DNA of 16,371 nt from the NCBI GenBank assembly GCA_017411585.1, contig JAFQPV010000237.1:1-16371 (forward strand). Direction: 5' to 3'. Below the pieces are notes generated by a model. The model was not told the DNA's origin. It worked only from the letters and a program-made list of their open reading frames with translations, and made no database searches. This stretch comes from Clostridia bacterium (GTDB lineage Bacteria; Bacillota; Clostridia; UBA1381; UMGS1253). This document shows, piece by piece, positions 5,419-12,800 of this stretch. The translations under genes were made by a program, and so were the position numbers. Positions within the stretch are counted from its first letter, which is position 1. Each line of letters starts with the position of its first letter.

Positions 5419-5963
5419 GTAAAGCAATCGGTATGGCAGAATTTAATACAGTTTCCGCCGGTGTAGCTGGTGCAGACCGTATGGTTAAAACCGCGGCGGT
5501 GGAAATCATTGAGGCGCAGACAGTATGTCCGGGCAAATACATTGTTCTTATTCAGGGTGACTTGAGCGCGGTGCGCGCGGCGGTAGACAGTGCAAAGGCA
5601 TTTGCTGCAGGCAAGCTGATTGACAGCTTTGTTCTTGGCAATCCGCACGAGGATATCTTCCCTGCAATCTACGGTGCGACAGACCCGGGCGAGGTTGCAG
5701 CACTCGGCATTTTGGAAACCTACTCCGCAGCATCTATTATTGTAGCGGCGGATTTGGCGGCGAAAACTGCGATTGTTAAGCTTTTGGAGCTGCGTATCGC
5801 AAAAGGCATGTGCGGTAAGTCTTATATGATGCTTACCGGTAGCGTTGCTGCTGTGGAAGCGGCAATCGAGCGTGCTAAGGCACAGATTGCCGACGATGGC
5901 TTCTTCTTAGATAGTCAGGTGATTGCAAGTCCTGATAAGGATTTGTGGAAGAGCATTTTATAA
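5415..5963 (+). CDS. pduT: PduT-type BMC-T trimeric shell protein with predicted pore iron-sulfur ligand
   Basis: A 182-residue protein with two tandem BMC domains (about 3-88 and 96-182), so a trimer is a pseudohexamer. The first domain carries TVCPGKY with Cys38, at the position where Salmonella PduT uses Cys38 to hold a [4Fe-4S] cluster on the three-fold pore. The second domain has KGMCGKSY with Cys133 one position off the equivalent site, so six cysteines could ring the pore. The start overlaps the PduS-type stop by 4 nt (ATGA), with AAAGGAA (5401-5407) as SD. Overlap and the known PduS-PduT binding support a joint role in passing electrons across the shell. The cluster itself is predicted, not seen. 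Confidence 0.93.
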   Translation: MSKAIGMAEFNTVSAGVAGADRMVKTAAVEIIEAQTVCPGKYIVLIQGDLSAVRAAVDSAKAFAAGKLIDSFVLGNPHEDIFPAIYGATDPGEVAALGILETYSAASIIVAADLAAKTAIVKLLELRIAKGMCGKSYMMLTGSVAAVEAAIERAKAQIADDGFFLDSQVIASPDKDLWKSIL

Positions 5964-5995
5964 GATAGAGTAGCACTATTATGAGGTGATTGAAT

Positions 5996-7396
5996 ATGCA
6001 AAATGAAAAGTACATCAGCGAAATCGTTGCAAATGTAATTAAATCTATGCAGGGTGAAACGGCTACGCCGGCACCGGAAAAGCGCTTAAAGGGCGTATTT
6101 GATACGATGAGCGAAGCGCTTGCAGCTGTAGATACAGCCTATAAGCAGCTGCGTGGCTATAGTGTAGAGCAGCGCGAGAAGATGATTGCAAAAATTCGTG
6201 AGTATACACGTGCGGAAGCCGAAAATATGGCAAAGCTGGGCGTGGAAGAAACGGGTATGGGTCGCGTGAGCGATAAAATCATCAAGCATATGCTGGTTGC
6301 AGATAAAACACCGGGCACAGAGGATTTGTCCCCGTCTGTGCGTACTGGCGATTGTGGCATGACACTTGTGGAGATGGCACCGTTCGGCGTTATCGGTTCG
6401 ATTACACCGTCCACCAACCCGAGTGAAACCGTTATTTGTAACTCTATGGGCATGATTGCCGGCGGTAATGCAGTTGTATTTAATCCGCACCCGAATGCAT
6501 GCCGTACAGCGAACTATGCCGTTGATTTGATTAACCGTGCCGTGCTTGAGGCAGGCGGACCGGAGAACGTGGCTGTATCGGTTGTAAAACCGACACGCGA
6601 AACCTCTGACGAGATGGTAAAATCTCCGATTGTACGTATGCTTGTGGCAACCGGTGGACCGGGCGTTGTAAAGATGCTTCTCTCTTCCGGCAAAAAGGCA
6701 ATCGGTGCAGGCGCCGGTAATCCACCGGTTATTGTAGATGATACAGCAGATATCGAAAAGGCGGCAAAGGATATCGTTGCAGGCGCAAGCTTTGACAATA
6801 ACCTGCCGTGTATTGCAGAAAAAGAATGCTTCGCATTTGATAATATCACAGACCGTTTGATGAGCCTTATGGAGCAAAACGGCGCATATCGCTTGAACGC
6901 AGAGCAGACCGAGAAGCTCAAGGGCATCGCACTTGTTGAAAAGGATGGCAAGTACGATATCAATAAAAAGTGGGTTGGCAAGGATGCAGGCAAGTTCTTA
7001 AAGGCGCTTGGCATTGAATCCGATGCAAGACTGATTATTTGTGAAACGGAAGCAAGCCATCCGTTCGTACAGGTAGAAATGATGATGCCGATTCTGGCAA
7101 TCGTGCGTGTAAACAATATTGAGGAAGCCATTGCACTTGCTGTACAGGCAGAGCACGGCAACCGCCACAGTGCACATATCCATTCAAAGAACATCGATAA
7201 CCTGTCGAACTTTGCTAAGGCTGTCGAAACGACAATTTTTGTAAAGAATGCACCGTCCTATGCAGGTATCGGCGCAGGCGGCGAGGGTTATACAACCTTT
7301 ACGATTGCAGGCCCGACCGGTGAAGGCTTAACAGCAGCACATTCGTTTACAAGACAGAGAAGATGTGTGCTTGTAGACAGCTTCCACATTATCTAA
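5996..7396 (+). CDS. pduP: CoA-acylating aldehyde dehydrogenase (PduP/EutE family), BMC cargo
   Basis: A 466-residue aldehyde dehydrogenase that would convert the pathway aldehyde (lactaldehyde inferred) plus CoA and NAD+ to acyl-CoA and NADH. Length fits PduP (about 464). Residues 1-20 form an encapsulation helix (MQNEKYISEIVANVIKSMQ) followed by a short Thr/Pro linker (ATPAPE). The fold motifs include GVIGSITPSTNPSET, NPHPNA and ATGGPGVVK, and the catalytic cysteine is Cys272 in NNLPCIAEKE. A GAGGTGA-like SD (5983-5989) is 6 nt from ATG 5996; the TTG at 5990 in the same frame is too close to the SD. It sits between the two BMC-T genes and upstream of PduL, which takes its acyl-CoA product. 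Confidence 0.95.
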   Translation: MQNEKYISEIVANVIKSMQGETATPAPEKRLKGVFDTMSEALAAVDTAYKQLRGYSVEQREKMIAKIREYTRAEAENMAKLGVEETGMGRVSDKIIKHMLVADKTPGTEDLSPSVRTGDCGMTLVEMAPFGVIGSITPSTNPSETVICNSMGMIAGGNAVVFNPHPNACRTANYAVDLINRAVLEAGGPENVAVSVVKPTRETSDEMVKSPIVRMLVATGGPGVVKMLLSSGKKAIGAGAGNPPVIVDDTADIEKAAKDIVAGASFDNNLPCIAEKECFAFDNITDRLMSLMEQNGAYRLNAEQTEKLKGIALVEKDGKYDINKKWVGKDAGKFLKALGIESDARLIICETEASHPFVQVEMMMPILAIVRVNNIEEAIALAVQAEHGNRHSAHIHSKNIDNLSNFAKAVETTIFVKNAPSYAGIGAGGEGYTTFTIAGPTGEGLTAAHSFTRQRRCVLVDSFHII

Positions 7397-7409
7397 GGAG
7401 TAACGGAAT

Positions 7410-8051
7410 ATGAATGCATTAGGAATGATAGAGGTATACAGCTTTACAACGGCACTTTGTGTTGCGGATTTGGCGGCGAAGACAGCGGATGTAAAAATTA
7501 TTGCGTTTGACCGTAACCGTCCAAAGAGTGCAGATGCACCGGCACCGTTGGTTATGGTTGTGAAAATAGAGGGTAGCGTTGCGGCTGTGCGCGCGGCTGT
7601 GGATGCAGGCGTGGCGTATGCAAAAGGCGAAGGCAAATTTATTGTTTCGCACATTATCCCACGTCCGGCAGAGCACACCGAAAAGATGGGCTATCTGATG
7701 GACATCAACAAGGATAAATACAATAAAAAGCTGCCGAAGAATTTCATCGGTGTGCCGGAAGCGGAGATTCACCACAACGGCAGTTTCGGTATTTTGGAGG
7801 TACAGGGCTTGGTTGCATCCATCGAAGGTCTTGATGCAATGCTCAAGGCGAGTGAAGTGCGCCTGATACATACGGAAAAGCGCCTCGGCGGAAGATTGGT
7901 TACTTTAATTGTGACCGGCAGTGTTTCTGCGGTAAAGGCAGCGTTGGAGAGCGGCATAGCGCGCGCAAGTGCGCTCGGCGAGATTTTCGGTACAGCTTGT
8001 ATTGCAAGACCGCATAACGAGCTTTTGAAGTTCTTTGACTTGGAGGTATAA
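7410..8051 (+). CDS. BMC-T trimeric shell protein, two BMC domains, divergent first pore loop
   Basis: A 213-residue tandem BMC-domain protein. Domain 1 spans about 3-90 and ends HIIPRPAEHTEK. A linker of about 34 residues rich in Lys and Asn follows, and domain 2 spans about 125-213 (FGILEVQGLVASIEGLDAM...VTGSVSAVKAALESG). In domain 1 the usual short pore loop is replaced by a longer Pro/Asp/Arg segment (DRNRPKSADAPAPL, 34-47), while domain 2 has EKRLGGRL. The trimer pore would therefore alternate two different loops, as in BMC-T proteins with gated or larger pores. TAAGGAG (7394-7400) is 9 nt before ATG 7410. PduL starts 3 nt after its stop. Subclass (stacking or single) cannot be told from sequence alone. 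Confidence 0.92.
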   Translation: MNALGMIEVYSFTTALCVADLAAKTADVKIIAFDRNRPKSADAPAPLVMVVKIEGSVAAVRAAVDAGVAYAKGEGKFIVSHIIPRPAEHTEKMGYLMDINKDKYNKKLPKNFIGVPEAEIHHNGSFGILEVQGLVASIEGLDAMLKASEVRLIHTEKRLGGRLVTLIVTGSVSAVKAALESGIARASALGEIFGTACIARPHNELLKFFDLEV

Positions 8052-8054
8052 GCA

Positions 8055-8702
8055 ATGGCAGAAATCGATGTTGCAAAAATTGAAGCTGCCGTAAGTCAGA
8101 TTTTGGCAGAATATAAGCAAGACCAGAATGAGGAAATCAGAATTGGCGTATCGCAGCGCCATGTTCATCTTTCCAAAGAGGACTTGGAGACGTTGTTCGG
8201 CAAGGGCTATGAGCTGCACAAGAAAAAGACACTGATGGGCAGAGAGTTTGCCAGCGAAGAGGTTGTAACCTTGGTTGGTCCTTCCCTTCGTGCGATTGAA
8301 AATGTGCGCGTGCTTGGTCCGGTCAGGAAAAATACGCAGGTAGAGATTTCCCGTACAGACACATTTGTGTTGAAAGTAAGTCCGCCGGTGCGTCCGTCGG
8401 GGGAAATCAAGGGCTCTGCAAGCTTAGTGCTTGTTGGTCCGAAGGGCAGCATTTATTTGAAGGAAGGCGTAATTATTGCAAACCGCCACATTCATCTCAC
8501 ACCGTCTTACGCAGAGCGTCACGGCATTGCAGACGGGGATTATGTGGATGTAATGGTAGAAGGCGAAAAGCCGACCAAGTTTTATGATGTGCAGGTGCGT
8601 GTGCGTGACGATTTCAATGTAGAAATGCACATTGACACGGACGATGCCAACTCTGCAGCATTGAAAAATGGTAATTTAGTGAAGATTATTCATAAGAAGT
8701 GA
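8055..8702 (+). CDS. pduL: PduL-type phosphotransacylase, BMC cargo
   Basis: A 215-residue phosphate acyltransferase of the PduL family, unrelated to Pta, which converts acyl-CoA plus phosphate to acyl-phosphate and recycles CoA inside the shell. It has both conserved halves: GVSQRHVHLS with likely zinc ligands His36 and His38, and ANRHIHLTP with His145 and His147, plus EMHIDTDDANSAAL with His192 near the C-terminus. Residues 2-22 form an encapsulation helix (AEIDVAKIEAAVSQILAEYK). GGAGG (8042-8046) lies 8 nt before ATG 8055. With the aldehyde dehydrogenase upstream it would give lactoyl-phosphate if lactaldehyde is the substrate. The kinase that would make ATP from it is not in the window. 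Confidence 0.95.
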   Translation: MAEIDVAKIEAAVSQILAEYKQDQNEEIRIGVSQRHVHLSKEDLETLFGKGYELHKKKTLMGREFASEEVVTLVGPSLRAIENVRVLGPVRKNTQVEISRTDTFVLKVSPPVRPSGEIKGSASLVLVGPKGSIYLKEGVIIANRHIHLTPSYAERHGIADGDYVDVMVEGEKPTKFYDVQVRVRDDFNVEMHIDTDDANSAALKNGNLVKIIHKK

Positions 8703-8710
8703 GGTAAACT

Positions 8711-9475
8711 ATGTTCGCTCTGGAAAGACAGAAACGGATTATAGACAAGTTAAAAGAGGATGGCTCGGTGCTTGTAAGTCAGCTTGCGCTAGAGCTTGGC
8801 GTAACCGAGGAGACTGTGCGCCGCGATTTAGAAAAGCTTGAAAAGCAGGAAGCACTGCTGCGTACACATGGTGGTGCGGTACCGATTGCAGGCACGAACT
8901 ACGAATATTCTTTGGAAACGCGCAAAAATCTAAACACCGAGGCAAAAGCGCGTCTTGCAAAGGAAGCGGTAAAGCACATTGTGCCGGGCGACACCATTTT
9001 TTTGGATGCGTCGACAACAACGTTCTACATTTCAAAGGAATTAAAGAATATGAAGAACGTGACCATCGTGACCAATTCGCTGCGCGTGATTAACGAGCTT
9101 GCCTCCACGCCGGATTTAAAGGTCATCAGCGTGGGCGGTATTGTGAGTAACAATCAGTCCTTGGTAGGCATTGGTGCGCAAAACGATATTGTGGAAAAAT
9201 ATTTTGCCAACAAAATGTTTTTCTCCAGCCGCGGCATCGCTGAGGATACAGGCATCCTGGAAAGCAACGAGCAGGAATACGGTGTAAAGCAATGTATGCT
9301 CAAAAATGCCGGCAAAAAATATTTCGTGTGTGATAAATCCAAGCACGGCAGAGTCGGGTTTGAGCGGCTTGCACGCTTTAGTGAAATTGATTATGTAATT
9401 ACAGAGGGCTCGTTTGGTGAAAGCTTTGAACAGAAGCTAGCTGATGAGGGCGTAAAGGTCATTTGTGTAGAATAA
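8711..9475 (+). CDS. DeoR-family transcriptional regulator
   Basis: A 254-residue regulator of the DeoR family. The N-terminal winged HTH (about 3-57) has RQKRIIDKLKEDGSVLVSQL, then VTEETVRRDLEKLE and the family signature RTHGGAV. The C-terminal DeoRC sensor domain (about 75-235) has FLDASTTTFYISKEL and TNSLRVINEL; this Rossmann-like domain binds phosphorylated sugars in characterised members. It is the last gene of the operon, 8 nt after PduL, with GAGGT (8701-8705) 5 nt before ATG, and a terminator starts 4 nt after its stop. A repressor released by the sugar phosphate that feeds the aldolase, controlling its own operon from the promoter at 16-44, is the simplest model. The effector and operator are not visible. 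Confidence 0.93.
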   Translation: MFALERQKRIIDKLKEDGSVLVSQLALELGVTEETVRRDLEKLEKQEALLRTHGGAVPIAGTNYEYSLETRKNLNTEAKARLAKEAVKHIVPGDTIFLDASTTTFYISKELKNMKNVTIVTNSLRVINELASTPDLKVISVGGIVSNNQSLVGIGAQNDIVEKYFANKMFFSSRGIAEDTGILESNEQEYGVKQCMLKNAGKKYFVCDKSKHGRVGFERLARFSEIDYVITEGSFGESFEQKLADEGVKVICVE

Positions 9476-9478
9476 GTG

Positions 9479-9507
9479 AAAGGACAGGGTTCTCCCCTGT
9501 CCTTTTT
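9479..9507 (+). terminator. Rho-independent terminator of the BMC operon
   Basis: An 11-bp perfect stem AAAGGACAGGG (9479-9489) with CCCTGTCCTTT (9495-9505), 5-nt loop TTCTC, ending in a run of five Ts. It begins 4 nt after the DeoR stop codon and separates the BMC operon from the surface-protein genes. Confidence 0.93.
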
Positions 9508-9658
9508 ATTATAAAAATCGTACATTATTGCGGTATGGAAAATGTAAGTTTTTGCGCGGCAAACTCAAAAATACAATATCTAGTATTTTTTATTGGGAAT
9601 ATCAACATATAGTGGCAGAAATATGCATAAAAAAATTTGCTTTTCTTGTCTGAAAATA

Positions 9659-9687
9659 TTGACTTTAACCAAAATACCTTGTATAAT
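9659..9687 (+). promoter_or_regulatory. Sigma-A type promoter of the SLH-protein genes
   Basis: TTGACT (9659-9664), a 17-nt spacer and a perfect TATAAT (9682-9687). The expected start near 9694 leaves an untranslated leader of about 150 nt before ATG 9847. Confidence 0.85.
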
Positions 9688-9719
9688 TGTATTATCTATT
9701 ATAGTGCTGATTTTGTCGC

Positions 9720-9796
9720 TTTCTGTGTCAGGCACAGAAATCGCAAGATGTCTGTGTGGGCACGGAAAACACAATTCCAGCCGCGCGCAGAGCGCG
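9720..9796 (+). promoter_or_regulatory. Structured 5' leader with tandem related hairpins
   Basis: Hairpin 1 has an 8-bp perfect stem TTTCTGTG (9720-9727) with CACAGAAA (9733-9740). A related sequence 29 nt downstream, TCTGTGTGGGCACGGAAA (9751-9768), can form a 6-bp stem with one G-U pair. A third stem CGCGC/GCGCG (9784-9788 with 9792-9796, 3-nt loop) follows. I do not recognise a known riboswitch class. Long structured leaders can stabilise S-layer mRNAs, which is one possible role. Confidence 0.6.
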
Positions 9797-9846
9797 AACA
9801 AAATGGGTATCTATTTTATAAATTTTATTTTAAGGAGGGCATGAGG

Positions 9847-12800
9847 ATGATGAAAAAAGTCCTTAGCGTAGCTTTGAGCGTAATTATGGTACTTAGTGTA
9901 CTTAGCGTTCCGGGCTTCGCAGCAGATCCGGCAGCGGTAGAATATACCGTGTCGAACGTTTCCTATGCCGGCGAAGCTTATTATGATGATGGCGAAAACG
10001 CTGGCTATGCAATGGTTGACGGTATCACTTCTATTCCGGACAACGGTAAGAAGTTAGTACCGAGCGTGGAAATCAGCGCAAGCGCAGATACCACGGCAAC
10101 TGTAATCTTTGCAGTGTACACAGAGGGTGTACTGACAAATGCTTTTTATGAAACAAAAGCAGTTGGTACAACGGCTGTGGAATTCTCCAAAGAAATTACG
10201 GTAGTTGACAATGAAAAAGAAACCTACAAGGTATTCGTACTTGGTGCAGACGGTAAGGCGATTGCACCGGTATCGAACTTCCCGGTAGCTGAGAATGCAT
10301 TAGAGTATATGGTAATTACATATGCTGACGGCACATCCGAGAAGGTTTTTGGTGCAGACTTAACCGGCGATACAGTCCGCTTAGAGGTTACGGATGCACG
10401 TAGGGCAGCAAATCCGAGCATTAAGGTAGTGCCGGTAGATAACTCTACAGAGGTCTCTATCGATATTGATGCAGACTTTTGGCAGAACGGCGCAGCTGTA
10501 ACATTTGCGCCGATTTCCGGCGATCCGGTTGTTTTAAAAGTTCTTCCGGATTTGGTTGAGTTAAAGTATGTACCGACACTGAGCTATCTGTATGCATTTG
10601 AAAATGCCGGTGGTGACAAAGCGGTAAATTCCGGCATACACAATGTAGAAGCTGTTACAAAGTTTACCGGCACAGATGTAACCGTTAAGGTTCCGGTTGG
10701 TACCACAGCACTTGCTGTTAAGAAGATTGAAATCGGCGCAGGCACAGCAAATGCAGCATCCATTGCAGCATTTGAGGTTTCGATGAACGGCGACAGTGCA
10801 ACTGTAGAAAAGACAGCAGGCGGCAAGACCTATACATTCAACTTTGTATGGGACGATGCACAGCCGTACATTTATAATGTAACGACTGCAAATATTACAA
10901 AGCCGAAAAGAACTGTAATTGTTCGTACAAATGGTAAGGCATTGAGAAGCAGCTCGTCCTCCAGCACAGAGGTAACGGCAGCATCGGCGGCAAAGGCACT
11001 GGATTCCGGTGATACATTGGCGGACAACAGTGCGAATATGAAAGTTAAGATTAACGGCACAGCACTCCCGAATGACGGCAGCGTTTTGGTGCTGAGCACC
11101 GGTAATATGGAAGCCGGCAACCGTGCTGCAACATTAAGTAGCGTTATCTCGGCAACCGGTAAGTTTATCAAGGGTCCGGCTGACCCGAATTGGGTAACCT
11201 TCACACCGTCCGCTGACGGTACGCTGTATGTGCGCGCAACGCAGGCGGACGCAATGGAAGCTACATACGACTGGGATGAAGTCGCAGGCGATGCTTCCTG
11301 GTATGTTGTATCCGATGCAAAGCTTGATGATACGGCTGTTAAGCTGTACGCAAAGGACTTTACGGCAGGTACACCGGTGTCTATTCCGACACAGGCAATT
11401 GATGCAGACGAGATCAATTTCGTAAACGGCAAACTGGATGTAGCAAACGTGGGCAAGGAAAAGATGTACCGCTACGAAGCGCCGAGTGAGGGCGGTGGAC
11501 TGCCGGCACGTTTGATGAGCACAAATAACGGGGTAACCTGGACAGCTGTAGAAAATACAGCATTCGACAGATATAGCTCCGTAAATGGTGTTACGCAGGG
11601 TTATAATTCCTGGTTTATTATTTCCTTTAATGATATGCCGGCAAATCCGGATGGTCCGGGCGAAGGCGGCGATCCGGAAGTTCCGCCGGTAGATCCGGAC
11701 GAGCCGGATGAGCCGGAAGTTCCGGCAGCGCCGACCCTTGAATGGGAGAGCGCAATTGCACTTACAGACACACCGAAGACACAGGGTCAGGGTCCTGAAA
11801 ACCGCAGAAACCTGCATAAAGACGGCTTGTACAGAGTTGGCGCAGTGAGCGGCAGCGTAGAGCTGAATCCGGAAGAAACAACAGTAAATCTTACTGTTCC
11901 GTACGGCGTAGAAGTTGTTAAGATGGGCGCTGTAAGCGTAAATCTTTTAGACGACGCAGACCATGCAGCAACAGCTACAGTTACAGTTGCAGAAGTTGAA
12001 TACACTGTAAACGTATCCTGGGCAGCATATGCATACAATGCAGAAAACGCAGATATGCCGATGCTCTATGATTTAGAGTACACAGCAACTGACAGAACCG
12101 GTCTGTATGATACAAGCTGGTACTATGCAATCCCGACAAACCTCGTATTGGATGCTGACCACGACTATGTTGTCGGCGAAGGCGATTTGAAGGGTAGTTA
12201 TACGAATGATAAAGGCAAGACGACTAATGTAGACAAGCCGTCGGGCACATGGCTTACAAAAACGTCTCACGACAATGTAAACCTGACCTCTACCAACAGT
12301 GGTGGCCAGGTAAATCGTCTCCACTTAGGTCCGACGGCGTTTGAAAGCTGGGTAACCGCAGGTTATCTTGATACCAAGTATGACCTCAATGGCGCAACCT
12401 CCATTATTGCGAACTATACAGACGTGGCTGAAAATAATGCAGTTCGTTATAAGTTCAAAGCCGGTGTAGACGGTTATGTAATCGTTGCATCCAACCAAGC
12501 GAACACCGCGCTTACAGCAGAGGATGGCTGGGCACAGCTGACCGGCGCAACAATGAAGTTTACAAACTCTTCCACAGGCGATCAGGGAACGGCGTTGAAT
12601 AATCCGCCGGAAGGCCATACAAACGTGGCAAAGAGCTACGCTGAATGGTCCGGCGCTTGCGACTATATCTATGCGAAGAAGGTATCCGTGGGCGAAGTTG
12701 TAGAAGTTGCAGAATCTACTGTTAAATCGGTCTATCCGCCAATCGTAATCGTAGCAACAGAGGATATGATTACACTGGATATCGAAGATACAGAAGATCC

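Larger units (their letters stand above)
9508..9846 (+). other. Intergenic region between the BMC operon and the SLH genes
   Basis: No convincing gene lies here. It holds an AT-rich inverted repeat (AAAAATAC 9567-9574 with GTATTTTT 9583-9590, followed by T), which could be a weak second terminator usable in both directions. A consensus promoter at 9659-9687 and a hairpin-rich leader of about 150 nt follow. Open frames that cross this region run through the promoter and lack ribosome binding sites. Confidence 0.7.

Noticed and set aside
9720..9796. Leader hairpins as a c-di-GMP or other known riboswitch
   Set aside because: I could not match the conserved core of any riboswitch class I know, so only an unnamed structured leader is reported.
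9593..9844. 83-codon + strand frame with a hydrophobic segment in the intergenic region
   Set aside because: It needs a TTG start with no SD, runs through the TTGACT/TATAAT promoter and hairpin leader, and overlaps the SD of the SLH gene.
9637..9846. In-frame extension of the SLH protein to an upstream ATG at 9637
   Set aside because: The extension would precede the promoter and place residues before the signal peptide. The strong SD at 9831-9838 fits ATG 9847.
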